This document shows positions 34,558 to 46,502 of a stretch of DNA of 64,000 nt, one piece after another. Location of the stretch: contig CM033403.1 in NCBI GenBank assembly GCA_019426215.1, forward strand, positions 2,609,001 to 2,673,000, given 5' to 3'. Under the pieces are notes generated by a model that saw only the letters and a program-made list of their open reading frames with translations, made no database searches and had not been told where the DNA came from. This stretch comes from Buddleja alternifolia. Lineage: Eukaryota > Streptophyta > Magnoliopsida > Lamiales > Scrophulariaceae. Position 1 is the stretch's first letter, and every line of letters begins with the position of its first letter. The translations under genes and the position numbers were made by a program.

Positions 34558-36235
34558 TGACACGAAAAATCCTTACGTGTATTAAACAGCAAGTGGACTG
34601 GTCGTGTGTAGTAATAAAGTGGACAATAAAGTCTGGATTGTCGAACCTCAAGGACTTGTATTTTAGTTTATGATTTTAAAGCAATTGAAGAACTTAAACT
34701 AAAACAAGAATTAACTAAAATATTATGGAAGTAAGATATAAGAAACAAGATGTCGAAATCAAGATAGCTATGGAAGAGAGCAACTAAGACATATGTGTTG
34801 GCATAAATTAATCAATTTTCATTATAAACATGTTCTCATATTATTAGACTAATGTTGTTTTGGTGGAAAAAACCTTAAATAATTACTACCGGATGTCTCG
34901 GCTGTAATAATCCTATGATTAATTGATGGTTCTCTAGATATGTCTATCCGAGAATCTAACCAACAATCATGCATTCAAGTTCTAGAATTTCCCCGGATTA
35001 ATCCGGCTAACTGCACCCGGGAATCTCTACCTATCTCTAGGGGCAATTCCCTATTTTTTATGGATTATGTGATGATCCTCTTTGCACCTTAAATTACCTT
35101 CTCTCGAATGAATAATTTAAGCAATAAATCATGCATATGGTAGCTAAGCATATGATGCATTCAAACAAGATCAAGACACAAAGCAACAATAGAATTAATA
35201 TGAAAAACACAATTTATAACTCAATTATTATAATTTAGCCTCAACATGGCCTTAGTTCGAAAAATCTATTTCATCATAAAAGATAAAAGATAGGAACTTA
35301 AATTAAGATTCATATTCATAGACAAAAATAAATCTAAATCTAAGAAACTTCCTCGTATTTTTTATGATTGAACTTCGATCTTCATCTCTTCCATGCTTCT
35401 TGATTTCTTCACCTTCAGAGGTTCTTGATAATATTCATAACTAATCTAAGGATGATGAAGATGATGATAGGATGTGTTTAGGCTCCCCCAATGGGGAATG
35501 TGTTTTCAAGTGTGTTTGTAGGATGGCCTCCAATCCTCCTTTTATAGCCAAAAGAATTCACCAACCAAGAACATGTGCTTCCATTCTCTTTTATTTCCAC
35601 CTACCATTCTCTTACTTTCCATCTACCAAGAATGTGAACTACCATTCTCTTGTTTTCCACCTACCATTCTCTTACTTTCCTCCTACCAAGAATGTGAGCT
35701 ACCATTCTCTTCCTTTCCATCTACCAAGAATGTGAACTACCATTCTCTTGTTTTCCACCTACTAAGAATGGGAGCTGCCACTTTCGTGTTTTCCTGTGCA
35801 GAGATAGTGTTTTATTCATAAAATTCTCCACAGACTTCCGAATTTGATGCTTCAAGTCCCCATGTGACGATAAGACATACATCTACAACTTTTTAGAAGG
35901 CCACTTCATCCAATTCTGTCTCTAAATATATCAAAATGACGTTCCAATGTGGAGGTTGTTTCTGATTTGGCGCTCAGGTGTGCGAAAATGGTATTAAAAT
36001 ATGATTTTGACTAACTCCAGCTTGTTTCTTGCTTGTTTGGTCGTAGAGGTGTGAAACATCTTGGCCTAAACTTGTTTTATACGTCCTTTTTCCACCCTTT
36101 ATTCGATTGTATCCACTTAAGGCCTGAAATCACTTAATGCACGAATCAAACGCACAAGTGACAAAATCAAGCGATAAATGAACCTAAAACATAAACGCAA
36201 AGGGGCTTAATAACACGTAAAAATGACTCCTATCA
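34558..36235 (-). repeat. Element A 5' LTR (right copy)
   Basis: Near-identical to 30093-31763. It differs by about 17 substitutions and an 8-base insertion near 35282. TATA box on the minus strand at 35538-35547. Confidence 0.9.
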
Positions 36236-36580
36236 ACATATATATATGTATATTTGCTTGGTTGAGAAGAAAGGGGGAGTTGGTGGAACAGGAGGTAGTC
36301 GGACTTAGGATGCACCACCTGGGTGGGTAGCCGGGATTCGTCAAGTTAGGCGGCCTGCGGCTTCGAATCCGATAGCCCCATACCAAGAGGATATAAGGGT
36401 GGGTTGGTGTGGAATTATTCCGGAAAAAATTCTGGGACCAACTCACATTGGAAGAACGGGGTTAAGGGAGATACAAGGCTGTTTGGAGTGAAAAGATTGG
36501 AGGAGGGGACTAATTCTCCCACTCCTGGCAGAAATAAGGAGGGAAAATCAGGAAAAGAGGGAATAAGAAAGGATGCCGAC
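36236..36580. other. Single-copy-looking stretch between two insertions
   Basis: Lies between element A and the long-LTR element; the sequence continues at 53127 after that element's CCGAC duplication. It may be the Tat 3' untranslated region or unrelated DNA carried in by rearrangement. It starts with (AT)n and then has moderately GC-rich DNA. No coding frame is convincing. Confidence 0.5.
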
Positions 36581-36826
36581 TGTAACAACCTATTTTTACG
36601 GAACCTAATTTCATAAAAACTTAGATAAGAGTTATAATTCCCGTTAATTAGATTTTGTAATTTATTCGATTCTAGCGATTTTTGCTCGATCCTAAATATT
36701 TACTTCGTGCTTGTATAGCCAAAATTATACTTTAACTAGTTGTAAAATAGACTATTATTATTTTCAAATCTTTGTGTAGTAGCTTGTGTGGAATATTTTA
36801 AAGTATATATGATATGTGGGTAAGTG

Positions 36827-36864
<38 letters not shown>

Positions 36865-37088
36865 TTATAGATATAGATGAGTATAGTTGTTCCACCTCCT
36901 ACATCCTCTCAAACGTGGCAATGGAAGAAAAGGCCAAAACCCACCCATCATTCTTGTCTTGATAACCTTTGACACATATTATATATATATATATGTTAAT
37001 TTACCTATATACATATTAGTATATATATATATATATATATATTAGGAAAGAAAAGAGATCAACATAGTTTAGGTGTTACTAAAAGAGT
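36581..37088 (+). repeat. Left LTR of the Tekay-like element, first part
   Basis: From TGTAACAACC to the AGAGT target site of element B. Includes an (AT)n run at 36828-36861 and another at 37020-37042. Confidence 0.75.
36828..36861. repeat. (AT)n microsatellite
   Basis: About 16 AT units in the left LTR of the Tekay-like element. Confidence 0.9.
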
Positions 37089-39004
37089 TGACACGCTAAA
37101 AGCTAACGTGCTATTGTAGCAAGTGCACTAGTCGTGTGTAGTAATAAGTGTGGACAAAAAGTCCGGGTTGTCGAACTACGGAGACTTGAATTCTAGTTTA
37201 AGATTTGTAATGAAGTGAATAAACAAAGTAAGAATAAATTCAAATAAAATTTGTAAAGAACAAGAACAAAGATGAGCATGTGATTTAAAACCAATTATAA
37301 AGAGAGACTAAGGCACACCCTAGGTTCAAATTGATCAAATATACTTATAAAGGTTCTTGTTGAATGATTACACTTATATTGTTATGGTGAGAGCTCCGAG
37401 GGTAGAGAATAACCGATGTCTCGCGTATAAACTCCTATGCTTAGATCGTGATTTCCCAAATATTCTTATCCGGAAATCTAACCACTAAACATGCATTAAC
37501 GTACTAGAGTTCACTCGATTAGAATCGAACAACTTTACCCGGGAATCTTTACCTATGTCTAGGGCAATTCCTCATTAGTTGCGGGTCATGATGTGAATTT
37601 CTTGCACCCTAAGTTAATTTTCTCCCGAAATATCAACCTAGGCATAAGATTCTAACATATAGTGATCAAGTATATGCAAGATAGGTAAAAAACACAAATT
37701 CACATCACATAACAATATAAGTATAACCTCAACAATCATCTATTATAAGCATATATCACAATTTGACCTTACATGGCCTTAGTCTTATGAATTTAGTTCA
37801 TGATAGATATTATGAAAAACAATAATGAATAAATACACATGTTCATAGACATGAATGAAATGAAAAAGCTATAAAAACTCCCTCTAATGTGATAGATGAT
37901 GGCCCCTTGATTGGAGCTTCAATTCCTAGCTTTCTTCTCTTAGAATGATGAAGAATGGTGATGAATGAAGCTTGAGGACCTGTTCCTCCTCCTCCTCTCC
38001 TCCAAGAATCTGAAATTGATAGTGAATCATGAAGAGTATGGGTTCCCCCTCCTTTTATAGCCAAAATTCCACTAAAGTATGCATTAAGAATTCCCATTAA
38101 AGTTCCCCAATGAGAATTCCACCTAAGGTGATGCTTAAAGTTTGGCTTTTAAGATTCCAACCAGCTAAAAAATGCTAAACTTTCGGCCTTAAGAATTCCA
38201 CCAAGCATAACCATGTGAAAACTTCAACAAAACACATGCATGCTGCCATTTTCTTGCTTTCCAGCGCAGTCTTAGTAGTTTCCTCATAACATTCTCCACA
38301 GATCTCCAAATGGGATGATTCAAGTCCCCATGTTCAGATAAAACATATATCTACAACTTTCCAGAAGGACATTGTGTCCAATTCGGTCGCTACGTATACC
38401 TAAATTACGTTTCAACATGGAGGTTGTTTCTGATTTGGCGCCCATAAAGTAAATCTACCAAGAAACACACTTATGACAACCCCTCAACACATGTGCTGAA
38501 TTATGGCCAAAAGTGATTCTTACCCATCATATAATCCTGGAATATAGGCTGAAAAGGAGTAACATTCGGATTATCCATGCCTAGGCGTGACTAGGAGGGC
38601 GTTGGGGCGTATCCTGGCACATGTACTTCTCTGTTCGGCGCAGCAATCGTATTTCCTTCACAATTATCTTTATAGACCTCCGATTTGGATGTTTCAAGTT
38701 CCCATTTGAAGCTAAGAAATACATCTAAAACTTTGTAGAAGGAAACTTTGTCTAATTCGGTCTTGAAATGTACGGAATTATCGCTCGAATGTGGTAGGAG
38801 ATGCATAAACCGCCTAGGTGTTGAAAAACATGCTTGAACTTGTTTTGTACATCGTTTTTCTTCCCTTTTCTTCATGTATTCTCATTTATTACCTGTATTC
38901 ACTTAACACACCTATTAAATGCAAATGTGACATGATTTAAGCAATAAGTGAATCCAAATCATAAGAATTACGGTCTTAAAAACACGTAAAAACACCTCTT
39001 ATCA
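37089..39004 (-). repeat. Element B 3' LTR (left copy)
   Basis: TGACACGCTAAAAGC to ACACCTCTTATCA in plus coordinates, 1916 bp, the full-length reference for this family. TATA box CTATAAAAGG on the minus strand at 38051-38060. GC-rich words (CCTAGGCGTG) lie near 38580, upstream of it. Confidence 0.92.
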
Positions 39005-40651
39005 ACACCCCCAAACTTATCAATTGCTCGACCTCGAGAAATAAGAACTATAAGGCAAGACCAACATCATTCAATGGGAGAAAACAAAACAACTAACTAA
39101 CTCACTTTCGTGGAGTAAACGATTGCACTTAGCGGGTGCAACAAGCCTTTAAACCTTTGAGTTACCTTAAAGGACGAGTTATAGTCTCGTGAGGGTTTGC
39201 ATACGATGTACCCACAAAATCTAACAAATTTTCAATCCCAACCAAATCAACACATCTCAATATGATCAACAAGAATGAATGGCATAAAATCAACCTTTTA
39301 AAGTTCACAAATATATATATATACATATCAACTACTTTTGCTCATGTGACACCAATACTTGAAACGACTCCCTAGGGTATAGTGAAAAATAAATTTAGGG
39401 TATTATAGTCGAGAGGCATCCTTACCAAATTTTGGACATTAATCCCATATCTATCAACTTTTGATCAAACTCAAGGCACAAGAATTATAGAAAATCTCAT
39501 AGCCATTTAAATTTCATTATCTCAAACATTCAACATTCAATTCATATGGAATTTCCATTAAACTTCATTAAGGCTAGATCATGTGCAATGTTTTATTCCA
39601 TTAGGCTTTCTATGACACCCATGTAACAAGTTTTAGATCAATGACTCCCAAACTAGATAGTTTTGGGGCATTAAGTGTAGAGACACTCCTGAGGATTTAA
39701 TCACTCGAGTATCAAAGGCCACAAAATAAAACTAGATCTTTTAAACAATTCACTTCTTTTGGCTTGAGCATAGCTCAAATTAGCATAATAGTACAGTATA
39801 TAGGCATGAAACTTTTCACCTCCGGTACGTATTAGCCTGACCATTTTTGGTCATACCAAAATTCAACCTTTTCAATTCATTGTTAGCATATAAAATTACT
39901 ACTCAACTTATAACCTTGTGAGAAATCTAAGTTAATATTTCTGGAAATAATTCCTTAAGTGTCTTAAGATGGTTATCCTCTCAACTCCTCTACCTTCGAT
40001 TTAAGTGCATTGTGAATCATCTAAAGAATCAATTCTAGTCTAAGGTCTCCACGAGCAATTTCAAAGATATATATATTCCATTAAATTCAGATTATTTCAA
40101 GAATTCATGCCATTTTTCCAAGTCAATCAATTTCAATGCATCAATTGGAATGACTAAAAATTTTTCATGCTTGATTTTCTCAACAAAGAAGCATATAAAC
40201 ATGATATCAAACAAACTTTCCCTAAAATTAAGCTAAATATTAGGATTGCACCATCAAAGTTCAAAAAAAGTACTCTTCTAAACACCCCCAAACTTAAATC
40301 CAACATTGTCCCTAATGTTGTTACAACAGCATACACAACAGTAAAAGAACACTTAGAACCAAGGATGTTGAAAACCATCCTTAAACTTCCAATACATAAT
40401 CCTATAGCTTCTCCTCCTCTCGAGTAAAATGAGCATGGTCCAAATTTGCATCATATCTAACACTTCAACTTTTCAAACCATCAAGCATAAGAAAACATAC
40501 ATGCCAAAAGTGCATGTTTGAACACAACATAAAGAAACAAACTAAACAAAACAAAAACAAAATCAAAAAGAAAAACAAACTTACAAACTTGGGTTGCCTC
40601 CCAAGAAGCGCTAGTTTAGAGTCGGTAGCTCGACTTTGTGCTCTTTGAGGT
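39005..40651 (-). other. Non-coding internal region of element B
   Basis: Polypurine tract at 39005-39018 (AAGTTTGGGGGTGT on the minus strand). The rest parallels 31764-33461 of element A. Near 40582 is ACTTGGGTTGCCTCCCAAG, a sequence common after the coding part in Athila elements. No frame is maintained. Confidence 0.7.
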
Positions 40652-42934
40652 TCAAATAGGTGGTCCATTTAACACGACCAAATCCTTGTCATGCCTCCTT
40701 TTAGCTCCATGGTCTACTTGCTTCCACTCATATTGCGGGATTTTGCAATAAGCCCTTTGTATTGGATGAGTCTTTTCAATCTTACGAGCACGGCGATGGG
40801 GTGGAATGTAGTTCATGCATAAATCTTCTTTTCCCTCTTTGTTGTGTTTATCATAGGGAATCTCATCCTCCAACTCGAGTGTGCCCTTAGCCTTGCCATT
40901 TGCACATTTCTCATCAAGAGAAGGGTTAATAACATCGATATTGGAACAAGTAAGATCATCCACAGATGGTCTCCTATTATTAGAAGCATCAAATATCACT
41001 TTTACATCTCCTACCCTCAATGATAACTTACCTTTTCCCATGTCGATCTTAGCATTGCTAGTGACTAGGAAAGGTCTTCCTAGAATCAAGGGCATCTCAA
41101 CATCTTCCTCCATATCAAGGACCACAAAGTCAACCCGGAAAAAGAATTTGTCAACTTGTACAATAACATCTTCTATTATCCCCTTTGGTCTCTTAATTGA
41201 TCCATCGGCGAGTTGGAGGCTCATTGATGTCGGTTTGGGATTTCCAAGGCCCAACTTCTTGAAGAGAAAATACGGGAGGAGATTGATACTTGCTCCCGTA
41301 TCACAAATAACCTTTTCAAAAGTAAGAGGGCCAATGGTGCACGGAATGGTGAGCTTCCCCGGGTCCTCACAAAGAGTCGCCACAATCCTACGGAAAATCG
41401 GATCCATATCCTTCTTTTTCATTTTTTGTGCATTTGGAAATGGAAGACGAACCTCGATGGGATGATGCGTTGGAGTTGAAGGGCCAGCTGTGGAGGATAC
41501 AGAATGTGGTGCTTGGGCGTGACAATCGGCGCCTTGGCGCAGCGACAAGGGCGCCTGGGCGTGGATGGATGGGCCCTCGAGCGCATCAGTGCGAACATTA
41601 TCACCTTTTACCTGTTCGCCACTTCTCAAGGTAATTCCATAGCATTGCTCTTTCGGGTTCTTTTCCGTGTCACTTGGTAAAGTTCCCGGGGCTCTCTCGC
41701 TGATTGTCTTTGCCATTTGACCCATTTGTGTCTTCAAATCCTTCATATCCATCATTAAATCCTTCATCCTAGTACGGAGTTCGTTGATTGCTGAATCCGA
41801 TTTCTTTATTTCCTCATCAAGACATTCATCGGTTGTAGGAGGCCTAACTTGCCTTTGTACATGAGGATTACCTTGCCTTTGAGCTTGGTTATTGTTGAAT
41901 GGAGGCCTTGGTGCTTGATAGACGCCGTGATGGGCATTTTGTGCCGGATTGGGCCTCCTTGGAAAATTTTCGGGCACATGGAAGTTCAATTGAGGTCGAT
42001 TGGCATTTCCAACATAGTTTACATTGCCAACCATTGTTTCCAAAGCAACTTCTTTGCCCAACTCTTGAACACAAGCAATCTTTTTAGTGGATGTGATTTC
42101 TTCATCATCGGGATAGAGTTCATCTTCCCGGGCTAATTGCTCAATCTTGTCCCACACACTTTGGCAATCGAGCCCAAAGAGATCACCACCGGCGCCGGCA
42201 TTGAGCCTATTTCGGATGCGCGAACGGACTCCATCATGGAATCGTAATACTTGCTCGCTCAATCTTAGGTTGTGATCCGGACATTTTCTGAGCAAGTTTT
42301 TATATCTAGCCCATGCCTCTGCTAAGGACTCATGATTCCCCTGCTTAAACTCCTTAATGTTGCTCCTTAGCTCATTGATTTTGGAGGGTGGAAAGAATTT
42401 GCTCAAAAAGGCATCGACCAATTGTCCCCATGTTGTGATGGATTGGGGTGGTAGAGATTTGTACCACATGGTCGCCCTTTCCTTTAATGAGAAGTGGAAG
42501 ACTCTTAGACGAATTGCATCGAGATCCCGTGGATGAAATTGGGTAGTCATGAGAGTATCGTCTAAAGTCTCCAAATGCTCATGAGGTGATTCATGGGGCT
42601 CTCCATAGAAAGGTTCGCTTTGCACCATGCTAAAGATGTGTGACGGAATGTGATAAGTTGGTGCAAAGAAATTTGGAAAGACTACGGGCCCCGGTATGGT
42701 GTGGACCCTTGGAGGTAGACTTTCCCAGACTGATGGAAGTCTTTGAGGAGGTGCCGGTTGCATAGCTTGAAAAAGATTTTGCAGCCATTCCCTGTTTTCC
42801 GGAAGATTTATGTCGGGAAAATTTCCATTTGGATTTAGATTGTCGGCCATTTCTCGAGCTTGTCTACTAGATCGAAGAACACGCTCTATCTCCGGCTCAA
42901 AATTGTATAGGGGCTCGTTAGAAGAGCGGGTCAT
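40652..42934 (-). CDS. Athila-type Gag-protease polyprotein, intact frame
   Basis: 760 codons from ATG 42932-42934; an ATG 11 codons upstream is in frame, but MTRSSNEPLYNFEPEIERV is the usual Athila Gag opening. The Gag core at about residues 120-240 has DLDAIRLRVFHFSLKERA, WGQLVDAFLSKFFP and AWARYKNLLRKCPDH. A coiled-coil segment with MKDLMMDMKDLKTQMGQM follows. The retropepsin has its active site CDTGASINLLP at about 545 and LILGRPFL at about 616. No CCHC knuckle is seen. The frame ends after DLVVLNGPPI with no RT behind it. It could supply particles for its own RNA while RT and integrase come from another element. Expression is unknown. Confidence 0.88.
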   Translation of the reverse strand: MTRSSNEPLYNFEPEIERVLRSSRQAREMADNLNPNGNFPDINLPENREWLQNLFQAMQPAPPQRLPSVWESLPPRVHTIPGPVVFPNFFAPTYHIPSHIFSMVQSEPFYGEPHESPHEHLETLDDTLMTTQFHPRDLDAIRLRVFHFSLKERATMWYKSLPPQSITTWGQLVDAFLSKFFPPSKINELRSNIKEFKQGNHESLAEAWARYKNLLRKCPDHNLRLSEQVLRFHDGVRSRIRNRLNAGAGGDLFGLDCQSVWDKIEQLAREDELYPDDEEITSTKKIACVQELGKEVALETMVGNVNYVGNANRPQLNFHVPENFPRRPNPAQNAHHGVYQAPRPPFNNNQAQRQGNPHVQRQVRPPTTDECLDEEIKKSDSAINELRTRMKDLMMDMKDLKTQMGQMAKTISERAPGTLPSDTEKNPKEQCYGITLRSGEQVKGDNVRTDALEGPSIHAQAPLSLRQGADCHAQAPHSVSSTAGPSTPTHHPIEVRLPFPNAQKMKKKDMDPIFRRIVATLCEDPGKLTIPCTIGPLTFEKVICDTGASINLLPYFLFKKLGLGNPKPTSMSLQLADGSIKRPKGIIEDVIVQVDKFFFRVDFVVLDMEEDVEMPLILGRPFLVTSNAKIDMGKGKLSLRVGDVKVIFDASNNRRPSVDDLTCSNIDVINPSLDEKCANGKAKGTLELEDEIPYDKHNKEGKEDLCMNYIPPHRRARKIEKTHPIQRAYCKIPQYEWKQVDHGAKRRHDKDLVVLNGPPI

Positions 42935-43067
42935 GCACCACAAATTACACCTAACAAATAAACACAAGAAAAAAATTAGAATAATAAAATAAAAGAAAGG
43001 TTACAAATAAACGAAAAACTAAGAATTATGAAAATTTAAATGAAAAATCAAAAACTAAAATGAACAA

Positions 43068-43086
43068 GTCCCCGGCAACGGCGCCA
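43068..43086 (-). promoter_or_regulatory. Primer binding site of element B (tRNA-Asp type)
   Basis: Minus strand TGGCGCCGTTGCCGGGGAC, identical to that of element A, six bases inside the LTR end at 43093. Confidence 0.9.
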
Positions 43087-43092
43087 AAAACT

Positions 43093-44577
43093 TGACACGC
43101 TAGAAGCTAACGTGCTATAATAGCAAGTGCACTAGTCGTGTGTAGTAATAAGTGTGGACAAAAAGTCCGGGTTGTCGAACTACGGAGACTTGAATTCTAA
43201 TTTAAGATTTGTAATGAAGTGAATAAACAAAGTAAGAATAAATTCAAATAAAATTTGTAAAGAACAAGAACAAAGATGAGCATGTGATTTAAAACCAATA
43301 ATAAAGGGAGACTAAGGCACATGCTAGGTTCAAATTGATCAAATATACTTATAAAGGTTCTTGTTGAATGATTACCCTTATATTGTTATGGTGAGAGCTC
43401 CGAGGGTAGAGAATAACCGATGTCTTGCGTATAAACTCCTATGCTTAGATCGTGATTTCCCAAATATTCCTATCCGGAAATCTAACCACTAAACATGCAT
43501 TAACGTACTAGAGTTCACTCGATTAGAATCGAACAACTTTACCCGGGAATCTTTACCTATGTCTAGGGCAATTCCTCATTAGTTGCGGGTCATGATGTGA
43601 ATTTCTTGCACCCTAAGTTAATTTTCTCCCGAAATATCAACCTAGGCATAAGATTCTAACATATAGTGATCAAGTATATGCAAGATAGGTAAAAACACAA
43701 ATTCACATCACATAACAATATAAGTATAACCTCAACAATCATCTATTATAAGCATATATCACAATTTGACCTTACATGGCCTTAGTCTTATGAATTTAGT
43801 TCATGATAGATATTATGAAAAACAATAATGAATAAATACACATGTTCATAGACATGAATGAAATGAAAAAGCTATAAAAACTCCCTCTAATGTGATAGAT
43901 GATGGCCCCTTGATTGGAGCTTCAATTCCTAGCTTTCTCCTCTTAGAATGATGAAGAATGGTGATGAATGAAGCTTGAGGACCTGTTCCTCCTCCTCCTC
44001 TCCTCCAAGAATCTGAAATTGATAGTGAATCATGAAGAGTATGGGTTCCCCTTCCTTTTATAGCCAAAATTCCACTAAAGTATGCATTAAGAATTCCCAT
44101 TGAAGTTCCCCAATGAGAATTCCACCTAAGGTGATGCTTAAAGTTTGGCTTTTAAGATTCCAACCAGCTAAAAAATGCTAAACTTTCGGCCTTAAGAATT
44201 CCACCAAGCATAACCATGTGAAAACTTCAACAAAACACATGCATGCTGCCATTTTCTTGCTTTCCAGCGCAGTCTTAGTAGTTTCCTCATAAAATTCTCC
44301 ACAGATCTCCAAATGGGATGATTCAAGTCCCCATGTTCAGATACAACATAGATCTACAACTTTCCGGAAGGACATTTTGTCCAATTCGTTCGCTAAGTAT
44401 ACCTAAATTACGTTTCAACATGGAGGTTGTTTCTGATTTGGCGCCCATAAAGTAAATCTACCAAGAAACACACTTATGACAACCCCTCAACACATGTGCT
44501 GAATTATGGCCAAAAGTGATTCTTACCCATCATATAATGCTGGAATTTAGGCTGAAAAGGAGTAACATTCGGATTAT
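43093..44577 (-). repeat. Element B 5'-side LTR, inner copy, truncated
   Basis: Starts TGACACGCTAGAAGC in plus coordinates and follows the LTR up to CGGATTATC, where the next copy begins. The last 430 bp or so of the LTR (the U3 start on the minus strand) are missing. TATA box at 44054-44063. Confidence 0.9.
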
Positions 44578-46497
44578 CGCTAAAAGCTAACGTGCTATTG
44601 TAGCAAGTGCACCAGTTGTGTGTAGTAATAAGTGTGGACAAAAAGTCCGGGTTGTCGAACTACGGAGACTTGAATTCTAGTTTAAGATTTGTAATGAAGT
44701 GAATAAACAAAGTAAGAATAAATTCAAATAAAATTTGTAAAGAACAAGAACAAAGATGAGCATGTGATTTAAAACCAATTATAAAGGGAGACTAAGGCAC
44801 ATGCTAGGTTCAAATTGATCAAATATACTTATAAAGGTTCTTGTTGAATGATTACACTTATATTGTTATGGTGAGAGCTCCGAGGGTAGAGAATAACCGA
44901 TGTCTCGCGTATAAACTCCTATGCTTAGATCGTGATTTCCCAAATATTCCTATCCGGAAATCTAACCATTAAACATGCATTAACGTACTAGAGTTCACTT
45001 GATTAGAATCGAACAACTTTACCCGGGAATCTTTACCTATGTCTAGGGCAATTCCTCATTAGTTGCGGGTCATGATGTGAATTTCTTGCACCCTAAGTTA
45101 ATTTTCTCCCGAAATATCAACCTAGGCATAAGATTCTAACATATAGTGATCAAGTATATGCAAGATAGGTAAAAACACAAATTCACATCACATAACAATA
45201 TAAGTATAACCTCAACAATCATCTATTATAAGCATATATCACAATTTGACCTTACATGGCCTTAGTCTTATGAATTTAGTTCATGATAGATATTATGAAA
45301 AACAATAATGAATAAAAACACATGTTCATAGACATGAATGAAATGAAAAAGCTATAAAAACTCCCTCTAATGTGATAGATGATGGCCCCTTGATTGGAGC
45401 TTCAATTCCTAGCTTTCTCCTCTTAGAATGATGAAGAATGGTGATGAATGAAGCTTGAGGACCTGTTCCTCCTCCTTCTCTCCTCCAAGAATCTGAAATT
45501 GATAGTGAATCATGAAGAGTATGGGTTCCCCCTCCTTTTATAGCCAAAATTCCACTAAAGTATGCATTAAGAATTCCCATTAAAGTTCCCCAATGAGAAT
45601 TCCACCTAAGGTGATGCTTAAAGTTTGGCTTTTAAGATTCCAACCAGCTAAAAAATGCTAAACTTTCGGCCTTAAGAATTCCACCAAGCATAACCATGTG
45701 AAAACTTCAACAAAACACATGCATGCTGCCATTTTCTTGCTTTCCAGCGCAGTCTTAGTAGTTTCCTCATAAACTTCTCCACAGATCTCCAAATGGGATG
45801 ATTCAAGTCCCCATGTTCAGATACAACATAGATCTACAACTTTCCGGAAGAATATTTTGTCCAATTCGGTCGCTAAGAATACCTAAATTACGTTTCAACA
45901 TGGAGGTTGTTTCTGATTTGGCGCCCATAAAGTAAATCTACCAAGAAACACACTTATGACAACCCCTCAACACATGTGCTGAATTATGGCCAAAAGTGAT
46001 TCTTACCCATCATATAATGCTGGAATTTAGGCTGAAAAGGAGTAACATTCAGATTATCCATGCCTAGGCATGACTAGGAGGGTGTTGGGGCGTATCCTGG
46101 CACATGTTCTTCTCTGTTCGGCGCAGCAATCGTATTTCCTTCACAATTATCTCTATAGACCTCCAATTTGGATGTTTCAAGTTCCCATTTGAAGCTAAGA
46201 CATACATCTAAAATTTGGTATAAGGAAACTTTGTCTAATTCGGTCTCGAAATGTACGGAATTATCGCTCGAATGTGGTAGGAGATGCATAAACCGCCTAG
46301 GTGTTGAAAAACATGCTTGAACTTGTTTTGTACATCGTTTTTCTTCCCTTTTCTTCATGTATTCTCATTTATTACCTGTATTCACTTAACACACCTATTA
46401 AATGCAAATGTGACATGATTTAAGCAATAAGTGAATCCAAATCATAAAAATTACGGTCTTAAAAACACGTAAAAATACCTCTTATCAAGAGTCATCC
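44578..46497 (-). repeat. Element B 5'-side LTR, outer copy
   Basis: Begins GCTAAAAGCTAACGTG, lacking only the first seven LTR bases, and ends CTCTTATCA before the AGAGT duplication. TATA box at 45534-45543. Nearly identical to the other two copies. Confidence 0.9.
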
Positions 46498-46502
46498 AAC
46501 CT

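Larger units (their letters stand above)
30093..36235 (-). mobile_element. Element A: non-autonomous Athila-like LTR element
   Basis: Two near-identical LTRs (30093-31763 and 34558-36235; I count roughly 17 substitutions, so about 1 percent) flank 2.8 kb. On the minus strand the order is LTR, tRNA-Asp-type primer site, one short ORF, 1.7 kb non-coding, polypurine tract, LTR. No protease, RT or integrase is present, so it depends on another element. Flanks TCATG and ACATA are not a duplication, which is odd for so young a pair. It lies downstream of the Tat pol. Confidence 0.85.
37089..46497 (-). mobile_element. Element B: Athila-derived gag-protease-only element with tandem LTRs
   Basis: AGAGT flanks it exactly (37084-37088 and 46498-46502). 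On the minus strand there are two LTR copies in tandem at the 5' side (46497-44578 and 44577-43093), a tRNA-Asp primer site, a 760-codon Gag-protease ORF, 1.6 kb non-coding with a polypurine tract, and a 3' LTR (39004-37089). RT, RNase H and integrase are absent. It is therefore non-autonomous, yet its one gene is open. Confidence 0.88.

Noticed and set aside
37843..38097. 84-codon minus-strand frame repeated at 43846 and 45326
   Set aside because: It lies across the TATA region of the three element B LTR copies; repetition reflects LTR identity, not gene conservation.
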